From assembly GCF_000017805.1 (NCBI RefSeq), contig NC_009767.1, forward strand, positions 4,505,001 to 4,569,000: a DNA stretch of 64,000 bases. The letters are read 5' to 3'. Each line of letters begins with the position of its first letter. Within the stretch, counting starts at the first letter, position 1. The stretch comes from Roseiflexus castenholzii DSM 13941. Lineage in GTDB: Bacteria; Chloroflexota; Chloroflexia; Chloroflexales; Roseiflexaceae. Shown in pieces: positions 9,219 through 18,061 of this stretch. The notes beneath the pieces were generated by a model, which had not been told where the DNA came from, searched no databases, and saw only the letters and a program-made list of their open reading frames with translations. Both the position numbers and the translations under genes were made by a program.

Positions 9219-9607
9219 GGTGATCTCCTGCTCCTGAGGGCATCTATCGCTTGAGCATGAGTTGAAATGGAACACAGATAGAGACGGATCGAAACGGATT
9301 CCGACGGATTATCGCGGTTCTCGTCATAGGTGAGCGTTGGCTGAGCCTGTCGAAGCCAACGCTCAGTGCTGATATACCTGTGCTGCCGAGCCGCACCTCC
9401 TCTGAGCGGGCTAAAGCCCTCGCTCAGTACGTGGAAGCCCCGCAGGGGCTTTCACGAGCTCAGCCCGCAACACCCCAGCACTACCGAACTATTTCTTACT
9501 GTTATAAGCCCTGACTGAGATCGTGCAAGTCCCTCCGGAGCTTCCATCTGATAGAAAACGTCACAGCGCACCACACACGCCTTTGCGCCTTTGTGGTGAA
9601 TGACACA
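9219..9607. other. Intergenic region inside the rhamnose operon with two hairpins; no gene
   Basis: 389 bases between rhaA and rhaEW. An inverted repeat at about 9332-9373 pairs GAGCGTTGGCT with AGCCAACGCTC around TTCGACAGGCTC-type sequence, and a second imperfect hairpin lies at 9400-9470 (GGGCTAAAGCCC, AAGCCCCGCAGGGGCTT). These may adjust mRNA stability or be dispersed palindromes. No coding sequence is credible. Confidence 0.6.
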
Positions 9608-10894
9608 TCACGGACGCCGCGCTGCAAGCACGTCGGCTTCATACCGGCGCACCTCGTTCAGAAAACTCGCGCCCACCGGCACATCGTGGCGGTAGCAATA
9701 GACATCCCAGACCGCTCCCCACGGCATGCCTTTCAACTCTTCGAGCAGAGCGAGGCGCGCCGTCGTATCACCGATCAACTCCAGTTCGCGCAGCCGGTCG
9801 GTTGGTTCGAGGAGCGCCAGCAGCAGAGCGCGCAGCGCATTGCGCGCGCCGATTGTCCAGGCAGCAATCCGGTTGATGCTGGCATCGAAGAAGTCCAGCC
9901 CGATGTGGGTGCGCGGCAGAAACCCGCCACGCACGACCTCCTGCATGATCGCCTGCGTCTCGTCGCTCAACGTCACGACGTGATCGCTATCCCAGCGCAC
10001 GCCACGACTGACGTGCAACAGAATGTCACGCACATAGAGCAGAACGGACGAAATCTTGTCGGAGACGAGTTCGGTCGGATGGAAATGACCGGTATCCAGG
10101 CAGAGGATCAAACCCGGTCGATTGATGGCGTACCCCAGGTAGAACTCGTGCGAGCCAACGACGTAACTTTCCGAGCCGATACCGAAGAGTTTGGCTTCCA
10201 CCGCATCACAGTTGTGCGCCGGATCGAGCGGCTCCGCCAGGATTGTGTCAAGCGATTCACGCAGACGCTGACGTGGTCCCAGCCGATCAACCGGAGTATC
10301 TTTCATGCCGTCTGGAATCCAGATATTCGTGATGCACGGCGTACCCAGCGCCCGACCAAAATGCGCGCCGATGCGCCGACAGGCAATGCAGTGATCGATC
10401 CAGAAGCGGCGAATCGCCGGATCGGGATGGGCAAGGGTCAGTCCATCGGCTGCCAGCGGATGGGAGAAACATGTCGGGTTAAAGTCAATTCCGTGCCCGC
10501 CTGCCTTTGCCCAATCGAGCCACGCGGCGAAGTGCTCGGGGCGCAATTCGTCGCGCCCAACCTTTGCGCCGCCCGTTTCGGCGTAGATCGCATGGAGGTT
10601 GAGCCGATGGCGACCGGGCAGCAATCGGTAGACCAGATCGAGATCGCTGCGCAGTTCGTCGGCGTTGCGCGCCTTGCCCGGATAGTTGCCGGTGGCGGCG
10701 ATCCCGCCTTCGAGCGGAGCGCCAGGGTTCTCGAAGCCGCCGACATCGTCCCCCTGCCAGCAGTGCAGACTGATGCTGACCGCCGCCAGAGTCGCCATTG
10801 CCGCCTCGGTATCGACGCCCAGCGCCGCGTAGCGCTCGCGCGCGACGGCATAGGCGGCTTCGATCTGCGGTGGAGTCGGTGTCGTGAACGTCAT
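9608..10894 (-). CDS. rhaA: L-rhamnose isomerase
   Basis: A 428-residue enzyme converting L-rhamnose to L-rhamnulose, with a metal-dependent TIM barrel. It is of the enterobacterial RhaA type: SLHCWQGDDVGGFE near the start, then ATGNYPGKARNADELR, HGIDFNPTCFSHPLA, NIWIPDGMKD and HIGLDFFDASINRIAAW all match that family closely; length is as expected (415-430). It sits 27 bases after rhaM, in the same transcription unit. A 560-codon open frame on the opposite strand is a shadow of this gene and its neighbours. Confidence 0.95.
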   Translation of the reverse strand: MTFTTPTPPQIEAAYAVARERYAALGVDTEAAMATLAAVSISLHCWQGDDVGGFENPGAPLEGGIAATGNYPGKARNADELRSDLDLVYRLLPGRHRLNLHAIYAETGGAKVGRDELRPEHFAAWLDWAKAGGHGIDFNPTCFSHPLAADGLTLAHPDPAIRRFWIDHCIACRRIGAHFGRALGTPCITNIWIPDGMKDTPVDRLGPRQRLRESLDTILAEPLDPAHNCDAVEAKLFGIGSESYVVGSHEFYLGYAINRPGLILCLDTGHFHPTELVSDKISSVLLYVRDILLHVSRGVRWDSDHVVTLSDETQAIMQEVVRGGFLPRTHIGLDFFDASINRIAAWTIGARNALRALLLALLEPTDRLRELELIGDTTARLALLEELKGMPWGAVWDVYCYRHDVPVGASFLNEVRRYEADVLAARRP

Positions 10895-10921
10895 ATGCGC
10901 CTCCCCGGCGAGATGACAGGC

Positions 10922-11245
10922 TTAATCCAAATGGAAAACTTCTTCCAATTCGACCATGCTCTGATCGGCATAGGCGCCGCTCAGGTTCTCGAAGTATGGC
11001 GCCATCATCGCCTGCCAGCGCGCATTGACCTCTTCCGTCGCCATGCCTGCCAGCGCCTTCTCGAAACTCTCGGGCACTTCCACGTACCCGAAGAGCAGCC
11101 CGTCATGGCGTATAAAGAGGGTGTAGTTCCGCCAGCCGTGCCGTCGCAGCGCGTCGAGCATCTCGGGCCAGACGTTCGCATGATGGGCTTTGTACTCGTC
11201 GATGAGTTCCGGCTTGACTTTGAGGGTGAAACCGACGCGTTTCAT
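10922..11245 (-). CDS. rhaM: L-rhamnose mutarotase
   Basis: A 107-residue protein that interconverts alpha and beta anomers of L-rhamnose. It opens MKRVGFTLKVKPELIDEYKA and contains HHANVWPEML and NYTLFIRHDGLLFGYVE, the RhaM/YiiL family signature including the catalytic His region; length is typical (104-108). The start at 11245 has AGGAGCCTTATC directly upstream. The longer frame to 11395 is translated repeat sequence. Confidence 0.93.
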   Translation of the reverse strand: MKRVGFTLKVKPELIDEYKAHHANVWPEMLDALRRHGWRNYTLFIRHDGLLFGYVEVPESFEKALAGMATEEVNARWQAMMAPYFENLSGAYADQSMVELEEVFHLD

Positions 11246-11258
11246 GATAAGGCTCCTT

Positions 11259-11408
11259 ATACCAATGACCGGTGACCATCCGGCATGGTCACCCCGCGCA
11301 GCGCGCGGGGTCGTGCGCGACCCGCGCCGATTCCGCGCTGAGTTTACCCTGAGCGAGGCGAAGGGCTCGGAATGACACGCATGCGGCATCGTCAATCGTC
11401 ATTGGTAT
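11259..11408. repeat. MITE-like palindromic repeat, copy C
   Basis: A 150-base copy with perfect 11-base ends ATACCAATGAC and GTCATTGGTAT. It fills the whole space between rhaR and rhaM: its right end supplies the last base of the rhaR stop codon (11408-11410), and its left end is 13 bases before the rhaM start. Confidence 0.85.
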
Positions 11409-12205
11409 TACCCCGCAATCATTACAGGAAAGAGATCGCCGAACGGAGCGCTCCGTTCAGCAGCATCCGCTCCAGCCGTGATCAGTCGGTGGATCGCCTC
11501 GACCGGGCAGAAACTCGTCAGTGAACTGACCCCTAGTTTGCTGCTGTCGAGCACGGCAATGACTTGATCAACGTGACGCACCATCGCCGCCTTGAGCAAT
11601 CCTTCCGGGATGGAACTTTCGGTCAGTCCCTTTGCCAGGGTCAATCCACGCGCCGAGAAAAACCCTTTGTCGGCGTGCAGACGCTGCAACATCTCCTCCG
11701 CCAGCGTGCCGGTCAGCGAACCAGTGTCACCGCGCACCTGACCACCGATAACAATCGTGGTGATGGAAGGATGAGCGCCAAGCGACAGGGCAAGGTGCAT
11801 GCCGTTGGTGATGACGGTGAGGTTGCGCCGGTCGGCGATCTGCCGGGCAATGGCATAGGCGGTCGTACTGGCGTCGAGCATGACCGTATCACCGTCGTTG
11901 ATCAGGCGCGCCGCAGCGCGCGCGATGCGCTCCTTTTCTTCCACGCGCACCTTCAGACGCGAGGCAAAACTCCCCTCCGGCCACAATGGCCGGTCGAGCA
12001 CGGCGCCGCCCCATATGCGCCGCAGCATGCCCTCCCGTTCGAGCAGCGCAAAATCGCTGCGAATCGTCACCTCGGAGACGCCCAACTGTTCGGCGCACCA
12101 TTTGACCGAGATCTGCCCGTGGCGCTGAAGCAGCGCCATGATCTGGTCGCGCCGCACTTCGGGCGGAAGCGCTTCGGCACTATGATCGGTCATGGGCTTG
12201 TGCAT
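11408..12205 (-). CDS. rhaR: DeoR-family transcriptional regulator of rhamnose genes
   Basis: A 265-residue DeoR/GlpR-type regulator. The N-terminal winged helix-turn-helix is at about residues 17-75 (RRDQIMALLQRHGQISVKWC, LGVSEVTIRSDFALLEREGM, RIWGGAV), and the C-terminal DeoRC sugar-phosphate-sensing domain at 90-245 (DGDTVMLDASTTAYAIAR, VITNGMHLALSL, IGGQVRGDTGSLTG). It is first in the operon and so probably autoregulated; the effector is likely rhamnulose-1-P or rhamnulose (inference). DeoR-type rhamnose regulators have been described in Chloroflexota, which together with position supports the symbol. Confidence 0.85.
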   Translation of the reverse strand: MHKPMTDHSAEALPPEVRRDQIMALLQRHGQISVKWCAEQLGVSEVTIRSDFALLEREGMLRRIWGGAVLDRPLWPEGSFASRLKVRVEEKERIARAAARLINDGDTVMLDASTTAYAIARQIADRRNLTVITNGMHLALSLGAHPSITTIVIGGQVRGDTGSLTGTLAEEMLQRLHADKGFFSARGLTLAKGLTESSIPEGLLKAAMVRHVDQVIAVLDSSKLGVSSLTSFCPVEAIHRLITAGADAAERSAPFGDLFPVMIAG

Positions 12206-12234
12206 GACAACATGGTATGCGGAAAAGTTGAGGC

Positions 12235-12283
12235 AGTATAGTGTGGTTTTCGATTTTTGTCAAGTGTTTTCGGGTTTTTTCGA
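12235..12283 (-). promoter_or_regulatory. Rhamnose operon promoter with 10-bp phased operator repeats
   Basis: On the minus strand TTGACA (12263-12258) and TATACT (12240-12235) are separated by exactly 17 bases, 30 bases before rhaR. Overlapping and upstream, four blocks in exact 10-base register (12283-12244) read TCGAAAAAAC, CCGAAAACAC, TTGACAAAAA, TCGAAAACCA. Three carry YCGAAAA. DeoR proteins often bind such direct repeats, so this is the probable RhaR operator; binding there would cover the -35. Confidence 0.75.
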
Positions 12284-12304
12284 TTATGGCGGTGATACGT
12301 GCGG

Positions 12305-12310
12305 TATAAT
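12305..12310 (+). promoter_or_regulatory. -10 element for the Uma2 gene
   Basis: Perfect TATAAT about 34 bases before the start codon at 12344. No good -35 hexamer is seen 16-18 bases upstream, so the promoter may be weak or activator-dependent. Confidence 0.35.
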
Positions 12311-12343
12311 GATGACAGGCGCCGCACACTATGGAGGACGTGT

Positions 12344-12967
12344 ATGACCCTCGAAATCACCACCGTCGCGCCGCTGTTGCTCGACCACGCATTGCCAGGA
12401 CCACCGCAAGGACGCTGGACGGTCGAGTGGTGGGAGCGCCTGCCCGACGACGGCAACCGCTACGAAATCATTGCAGGAACCCTGGGTATGACGACGGCTC
12501 CAAGCGCATTCCATCAGTGGATTGTCGGCAGGTGTATTGAATTGATCGGAATCCCCGCACAAGCACGCGGACTCGGCATCTGGTTCACTGCGCCTATTGG
12601 CGTCATTTTGTCGCCGCACGACGCAGTGCAGCCCGATTTCCTCTTCATCCGCGCGGAACGAGTCGCCGCGCTGGTGCGTGATCGCCGTATCCACGGCGCG
12701 CCCGACCTGGTGATCGAAGTGCTTTCGCCGGGCAACAGCGCTGAGGCGATGGCGCAGAAACGCGCCGCCTACGCTCGCGCCGGCGTCGCGGAGTATATGG
12801 AAATCGACCCGGCGCAGCGCACCGCAACCGTGTATCGCCTTGAGAAAGACGCTTATGGCGCGCCTGTCGTGTACGACGCCCCCCAAACCCTTCGCCTGAC
12901 CCGCCTGCCCGACCTGTCGCTGCTGGTGACGACGCTCTTTGCTGATGCGCCAGATACGACGCTGTAA
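12344..12967 (+). CDS. Uma2 family protein (PD-(D/E)XK nuclease-like)
   Basis: A 207-residue member of Uma2 (DUF820), a restriction-endonuclease-like fold greatly expanded in cyanobacteria and Chloroflexota. Recognisable parts are RYEIIAGTLGMTTAPSAFHQ, VQPDFLFI and the core APDLVIEVLSPGNS (D...E), then KRAAYARAGVAEYMEIDP. GGAGG at 12333-12337 fixes the start; the ATG-like codon at 12299 is too early. Biological role is unknown in general. Confidence 0.85.
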   Translation: MTLEITTVAPLLLDHALPGPPQGRWTVEWWERLPDDGNRYEIIAGTLGMTTAPSAFHQWIVGRCIELIGIPAQARGLGIWFTAPIGVILSPHDAVQPDFLFIRAERVAALVRDRRIHGAPDLVIEVLSPGNSAEAMAQKRAAYARAGVAEYMEIDPAQRTATVYRLEKDAYGAPVVYDAPQTLRLTRLPDLSLLVTTLFADAPDTTL

Positions 12968-12970
12968 CAG

Positions 12971-14029
12971 TCACCCGCCAATCTCCAACCGCCGCAGCGC
13001 ATGCTCCAGCACCTCGATAGCGCGCAGGTATTCCTCGATCACGATATGCTCATTCGGGGTGTGATCCAGGCTTGAATCGCCCGGTCCATAGGCGAGGATA
13101 GGGCAGCCCCAGACCGGTCCGACAATGTTCATGTCGGAGGTGCCGGTTTTCAGCAGGAAGCCCGGCGTTCCGCCCGCCGCGCGAATGCCCTTGAGAAACG
13201 CGCGCGCCAGCGGGGTGTTTTTCTCCGCCTGGTATGCCGGGCAGAGGTCGCGGAAGCGCAACACGCCGCCGTGGGAACGCTCTGCAATGACGGATGACAG
13301 CGTCTCAGGCGGAACGTCAGGCGGCAGGCGCACACCAATCGTCAGTTCCGCCCGCTCGGTCAGGCCGTCGCTCTGGCTCCAGATAGAGCGCAACGAAGGG
13401 AGCAATTGATCGAACAGGCGCTCGCGCCCCTGGTTGTACGCTGCGCAATGGGCAGCCACGTCGTTCCAGAACGCAACCGCCCGTTCGGCAGCCGAGGTCT
13501 CGCGTCCGGCGCTGTGGCTCATCGGCTGTTCCCAGACTCCATCGACCAGCAGACGACCCTTGTAACCGAGCGTGATGCGGTCCCAACCGCTCGGTTCGCC
13601 GATAATGCAAGCGACCGGATGGTAGCGCCCAGCGGCATAGCGCGCGCCCTTCGACGAAGCGGCTTCTTCTTCCACAGCGCCGATCAGCACAAGGCGGAAG
13701 GGTAGCCGCGTTCCTGACACCGCCAGACGCGCCGCCGCACAGATGAATGCCGCGAATGGTCCTTTGGCATCGACCGCGCCACGACCGTAAAGTTTGCCGT
13801 CCTCGATACGCACCGGTATTGCACCGGGAACCGTGTCGATGTGCCCCAAAAGCGCCACATCGGGACCTTCGCCAACGATGCCGATGGCATTCCCGGCTTC
13901 ATCGACAAAACTCTCGAACCCCAGACGCGCCATTTCCGCCGCCAGAACGCGCGCCAGTTCGGCTTCGTGGGTGGAGACAGACGGAATCTCCAGCATGCGG
14001 GTCAGCAGCGCGACAGGATCGAGAGTCAT
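12971..14029 (-). CDS. lysK: [LysW]-lysine/ornithine hydrolase
   Basis: A 352-residue M20-type zinc peptidase that releases lysine from the LysW carrier in the last step of the alpha-aminoadipate route. Motifs LLGHIDTVPG (metal His/Asp), GRGAVDAKGPFAAF, IGAVEEEAASSKGARY (catalytic Glu pair), CIIGEPSGWDRITLGYKGRL and KTGTSDMN are all in place. Length fits LysK (340-360) and it is shorter than ArgE/DapE (375+). It overlaps lysJ by 4 bases. Confidence 0.9.
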   Translation of the reverse strand: MTLDPVALLTRMLEIPSVSTHEAELARVLAAEMARLGFESFVDEAGNAIGIVGEGPDVALLGHIDTVPGAIPVRIEDGKLYGRGAVDAKGPFAAFICAAARLAVSGTRLPFRLVLIGAVEEEAASSKGARYAAGRYHPVACIIGEPSGWDRITLGYKGRLLVDGVWEQPMSHSAGRETSAAERAVAFWNDVAAHCAAYNQGRERLFDQLLPSLRSIWSQSDGLTERAELTIGVRLPPDVPPETLSSVIAERSHGGVLRFRDLCPAYQAEKNTPLARAFLKGIRAAGGTPGFLLKTGTSDMNIVGPVWGCPILAYGPGDSSLDHTPNEHIVIEEYLRAIEVLEHALRRLEIGG

Positions 14030-15192
14030 GCCAGCACCTCAGCAATCGCGGCAACGACCGTGTCGATCTGCTCGCAGGTGATAACGAGCGGAGGCAATAA
14101 CCGTAGCACATTCGGACCGGCGGGCAACGCCAGCACACCGCGCTCCATCAGCGCAACCAGAAATGGTTGCACCCGCTCTTTCAATTCGATGCCGATCAGC
14201 AGTCCTTGCCCGCGAACCGCGCGAATACGCGGAAGGCGCAGCGCCGCCAGGCGTTCGAGAGCATAGGCGCCTTTTTCGGCAGCCTGGCGCGGCAACTCCT
14301 CGTCGCGTATGGCGCGCAGCGCGGCGCGGGCGGCAGCGCAGACCAGCGGCGATCCGCCGAAGGTCGTTCCGTGGCTACCCGGCGGCAACGGTCCGAGGGT
14401 AGTATTGATAGCGATGGCGCCCATCGGTAATCCGCCAGCGATCGACTTCGCCAGGCAGAGGATTGCGGGTGTAATCCCGTGACGTTCGATGGCGAACAGC
14501 GTCCCCGTCCGCCCGAAGCCGGTCTGCACTTCGTCGATGATCAAGAGCGCGCCACGTTCGCAGCAGATCCGCTCGACATCCGCAAGGTAGCCTGGCGCAG
14601 CGGGATGGACGCCGCCTTCGCCCTGCACCGGTTCCAGGATAACGGCTGCGGTGCGGTCGGTGACTGCTGCATCGAGCGCCGTGACATTGTTGTACGGCAC
14701 GTGCGTAAAGTCGGGCACGAGCGGCATGAACGGCTCGCGGTACTTCGGCTCGAACGTGGCGGAGAGCGCGCCCATGGTGCGACCATGGAAACCGCGCACT
14801 GCCGCGACAATCCCGGTGCGCCCGGTTTTCAAGCGCGCGATTTTAATTGCGCCTTCGATTGCCTCCGCGCCTGAATTGCACAGGAAGATTCTGGCGGCGA
14901 AAGGGAGCGCAGCGGCGAGTTCGGCGAGATAGGCGGCGCGCTGGTCGTTGTAGAAAATCTCCGGGCAACTGATCAGGCGCTCTGCCTGTTCGCGGATAGC
15001 CGCGACCACGGCGGGATGAGCGTGCCCCAGGTTGGCGGCGCCCTGCCCGCCGACGCAATCGATGTACACACGACCATCGGCATCCCAGAGGAGCGCACCT
15101 TCACCACGCACAATCGCCGCCTGCCGCTTGGGATAAACGCCGGATGTATACGCAGACTCGGTGGATATGATAGACTCACGTATCGATTGCAT
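14026..15192 (-). CDS. lysJ: [LysW]-aminoadipate semialdehyde transaminase
   Basis: A 388-residue class III aminotransferase that uses glutamate and PLP to aminate LysW-bound aminoadipate semialdehyde. Key sequences: FLCNSGAEAIEGAIKIAR, VRGFHGRTMGALSAT, ALLIIDEVQTGFGRTG and the PLP lysine in CLAKSIAGGLPMG. It begins SIISTESAYTSGVYPKR, the LysJ/ArgD-type opening. AGGAGA 8 bases before the ATG at 15192 fixes the start; an in-frame extension to 15381 lies in leader sequence. It may also serve arginine synthesis as ArgD, as described for some LysW-pathway organisms. Confidence 0.9.
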   Translation of the reverse strand: MQSIRESIISTESAYTSGVYPKRQAAIVRGEGALLWDADGRVYIDCVGGQGAANLGHAHPAVVAAIREQAERLISCPEIFYNDQRAAYLAELAAALPFAARIFLCNSGAEAIEGAIKIARLKTGRTGIVAAVRGFHGRTMGALSATFEPKYREPFMPLVPDFTHVPYNNVTALDAAVTDRTAAVILEPVQGEGGVHPAAPGYLADVERICCERGALLIIDEVQTGFGRTGTLFAIERHGITPAILCLAKSIAGGLPMGAIAINTTLGPLPPGSHGTTFGGSPLVCAAARAALRAIRDEELPRQAAEKGAYALERLAALRLPRIRAVRGQGLLIGIELKERVQPFLVALMERGVLALPAGPNVLRLLPPLVITCEQIDTVVAAIAEVLA

Positions 15193-15353
15193 TGTCGTTG
15201 TCTCCTGATTATCTTCCAGTTCCAGAGTGGCGAGCAAATGCCTGCCAATAAGTAACGACAAGCCAGCATCGGTGGTTTCATATGCGGAACTTTTGGACCT
15301 TTGTGGAGGCTCATCAAGATATAGCGATTGAGAGCTCACACAAAGGTAGAGTG

Positions 15354-16110
15354 ATACCAATGACGATTGAAGATGCCGCATGCGTGTTCTTCCGAGCGTA
15401 GCGACTGGTCATTCCGAGCGCAGCGACGTGTCATTCCGAGCGCAGCGAGGAATCTAAGCGGGTCGCGCCAGACCTCTCGCGCGGCTCGGGGTGACCATGC
15501 CGGATGATCACCGGTCCATGGAAGATGCCGCATGCGTGTCATTCCGAGCGCAGCGACGTGTCATTCCGAGCGCAGCGACGTGTCATTCCGAGCGCAGCGA
15601 GGAATCTAAGCGGGTCGCGCCAGACCTCTCGCGCTGCTCGGGGTGACCATGCCGGATGGTCACCGGTCCATGGAAGATGCCGCATGCGTGTCATTCCGAG
15701 CGCAGCGACTGGTCATTCCGAGCGCAGCGAGGAATCTAAGCGGGTCACGCCAGACCTCTCGCGCTGCTCGGGGTGACCATGCCGGATGATCACCGGTCCA
15801 TGGAAGATGCCGCATGCGTGTCATTCCGAGCGCAGCGACGTGTCATTCCGAGCGCAGCGACGGGTCATTCCGAGCGCAGCGAGGAATCGAAGCGGGTCGC
15901 GCCAGACCTCTCGCGCTGCTCGGGGTGACCATGCCGGATGGTCACCGGTCCATGGAAGATGCCGCATGCGTGTCATTCCGAGCGCAGCGACGTGTCATTC
16001 CGAGCGCAGCGACGTGTCATTCCGAGCGCAGCGAGGAATCGAAGCGGGTCACGCCAGACCTCTCGCGCTGCTCGGGGTGACCATGCCGGATGGTCATCGG
16101 TCATTGGTAT
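15354..16110. repeat. Tandem array of MITE-like palindromic repeats (copy D, about five units)
   Basis: Starts ATACCAATGAC at 15354 and ends GTCATTGGTAT at 16100-16110. Between them the motif GGTCCATGGAAGATGCCGC repeats about every 130-150 bases (near 15511, 15665, 15796, 15948), each unit carrying two or three copies of GTCATTCCGAGCGCAGCGA. It appears to have grown by head-to-tail amplification between the two terminal repeats. No gene is present here; the region 15193-15353 upstream holds the lysJ leader with no clear promoter. Confidence 0.85.
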
Positions 16111-16184
16111 GACACAAGGCGCCGGGTTGTCGGAATGCTTGCAAGGTTTCTGTATCATACCTGAAAATTGCCGGGAGAACACGT

Positions 16185-16697
16185 ATGCTCCGGGAAGAAC
16201 TTCCGCTCGTTGCGCGTCTCTTGCGAGGTCAGCGCGTTGCTTCGCTGGGAACGCTCGCCGATGGAGCGCCCTTTGTATCGCTCGTCGCTTATGCCGCAGA
16301 AGACGACCTGTGCAATTATCTGCTGCACCTGAGCGACCTTTCGCCGCACACCCGCCACCTGCGCATCGACTCACGCGCCGCGTTGCTGATCGCCGAGCCG
16401 GAAACCGCCGAAGTTGAGGATGTGCAGACCCTGGCGCGCATCACGTTGAGCGGCACGGTGACGTTGGTGGCGAAAGACGCGCCGGAGCATGCAACCGGAC
16501 GCGCGCGATACCTGGAGCGACATCCGGCAGCAGCCATGTTCTTTGATTTTGCCGATTTCAACCTCTACCGTTTCACCGCCAGCGGCGCCCGGTATGTCGG
16601 TGGTTTCGCGCGCGCATACACGCTGACGGTCGATCATCTGCGGCAGGCGGCGGTCGTGAATGACCCGCCCCCGTCCAACGGTGAAGCGTCGGGCTGA
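16185..16697 (+). CDS. Pyridoxamine 5'-phosphate oxidase-like FMN-binding protein
   Basis: A 170-residue protein of the PNPOx-like split-barrel family, HugZ-type: VASLGTLADGAPFVSLVAYA, LHLSDLSPHTRHLRIDSRAALLI and LSGTVTLV are typical, as is the FADFNLYRFTASGARYVGGFARA end. Such proteins bind FMN or haem; the substrate cannot be told. GGGAG precedes the ATG. It stands alone on the plus strand between repeats, convergent with the MFS gene. Confidence 0.8.
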   Translation: MLREELPLVARLLRGQRVASLGTLADGAPFVSLVAYAAEDDLCNYLLHLSDLSPHTRHLRIDSRAALLIAEPETAEVEDVQTLARITLSGTVTLVAKDAPEHATGRARYLERHPAAAMFFDFADFNLYRFTASGARYVGGFARAYTLTVDHLRQAAVVNDPPPSNGEASG

Positions 16698-16822
16698 ACG
16701 CACGAAGGGCGCTGCCGCACCCTCGACTCACGCCCTCAGCACGGGTGTTTCCGTCCGCGCGCGGCGCGCCCCCCGCCTGCCCGTTGCTCAACCCGGTTCC
16801 GTCCGCGCGCGCGGCGCACCGG

Positions 16823-18061
16823 TCACCTCTGCGTGTGCTCGCATGGCTGAACTGCCGACACAACCGACGACGCAACCGTTCGCTCCGGCAGGCGGCGGAA
16901 GACCAGCGCCGCCGCGCCCAGCAGCACCAGGGCTGTTGCGATGAAGATGGCAGGCAATCCGAACCATGCGGCGATCATGGCGCCGCACAAGGGCGCGGCG
17001 GCGCGCGCAGCAGAATTCACGGAGTTGTCAATGCCAAACACTGCTCCTTCGTCTCCTTCGTTGGTGTAGCGCGCCAGCAACGCACTGAGCGCCGGATTCA
17101 TCCCGCCGGTCGCCGCTCCGGTCAACGCTTGAAGGATGAGCAACTGCCATCCGGCAGTGACGAACGCCTGCGGAACAAAGCAAAGCGCCGCAACCAGCGT
17201 GCCCGCGAGCAATACCCGCCGATGCCCGATACGGTCGCCCAGGCGCCCCAGATAGAGTGCGCTGACCGTGCCAGCAGCCGATGAAAGCCCGACAATCACA
17301 CCGGTCAGGGTGCTGACCCCTGCACCGCCGCGCATGAGCGACGCGACGTAGAGCGGCAGCATCGGCAACAGCATGTTCGGTCCCAGCCAGTTGAGGAAGC
17401 GCGTCGCATAAGCGGCAGGGACGGCTGGCAGCGCCAGGATGCGCCGCCAATCGTTGAGGATGCCGGGTCGCTTCACGCCTTTCGGCGGCGACGTGAAGTG
17501 CTCCTGGACGCCAAACGTAACGACGACGCCGGAGATGAGCAGCAGGACCGATGTGACAAGAAACGCCGCGCGAAAGCCAAACGCATCGGCAACGATCCCG
17601 CCGAGCAATGGTCCAGCGGCAATGCCAGCCCATAGCCCAACCTGCAACATCCCCATGGCGTAGCCGGTGCGCTCACGTGGCACGAGCGAAGCAGCAAGCG
17701 CGTTGATCGCCGCAATCGTGCCGGTGATCGCGCCCTGGATCGTGCGCAACAGCGCCAGTTCTTCCGCCGAGCGAGCGAATCCCATCAACAGAATGATCGC
17801 CGCGCCGCCGTACATGGCGCGTTCGATCATCGCCTTGCGACCATAGCGATCCGCCAGCGATCCCCAGATCGGCGACGTGATCGCCATGGTGAGCGCCTGA
17901 CCGGAGAAGACCATACCGGCCCAGAACTCAAGACTCAAGCCGGTGTTTGTTCCCAGTTGCTCGACGTAGAGCGGCAGGAACGGGAAGAACATCCCGAAAC
18001 CGATAGCCGATACCAGTTGCGCAGCGACCAGAATGAAGAGGGTACGTTGCCAGCGTGTCAT
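16823..18061 (-). CDS. Major facilitator superfamily transporter
   Basis: A 412-residue, 12-helix MFS permease. Motif A is visible between helices 2 and 3 (GSLADRYGRKAMIERAMYGG) and again in the second half (LGRLGDRIGHRRVLLAG), consistent with a drug/metabolite exporter. The start ATG at 18061 is preceded by GGAGTTGT. The 121-bp duplications just upstream show that this gene once followed lysZ directly, so a role in lysine-pathway export is possible, but that is inference. Confidence 0.88.
   Translation of the reverse strand: MTRWQRTLFILVAAQLVSAIGFGMFFPFLPLYVEQLGTNTGLSLEFWAGMVFSGQALTMAITSPIWGSLADRYGRKAMIERAMYGGAAIILLMGFARSAEELALLRTIQGAITGTIAAINALAASLVPRERTGYAMGMLQVGLWAGIAAGPLLGGIVADAFGFRAAFLVTSVLLLISGVVVTFGVQEHFTSPPKGVKRPGILNDWRRILALPAVPAAYATRFLNWLGPNMLLPMLPLYVASLMRGGAGVSTLTGVIVGLSSAAGTVSALYLGRLGDRIGHRRVLLAGTLVAALCFVPQAFVTAGWQLLILQALTGAATGGMNPALSALLARYTNEGDEGAVFGIDNSVNSAARAAAPLCGAMIAAWFGLPAIFIATALVLLGAAALVFRRLPERTVASSVVSAVQPCEHTQR

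Noticed and set aside
9593..11275. 560-codon open frame on the plus strand opposite rhaA and rhaM
   Set aside because: It is antisense to two well-identified genes, has no family features and arises from GC-rich codon usage.
15504..16112. Repeated ORFs starting MITGPWKMPHACHSERSD-like
   Set aside because: They are translations of the MITE-like tandem units.
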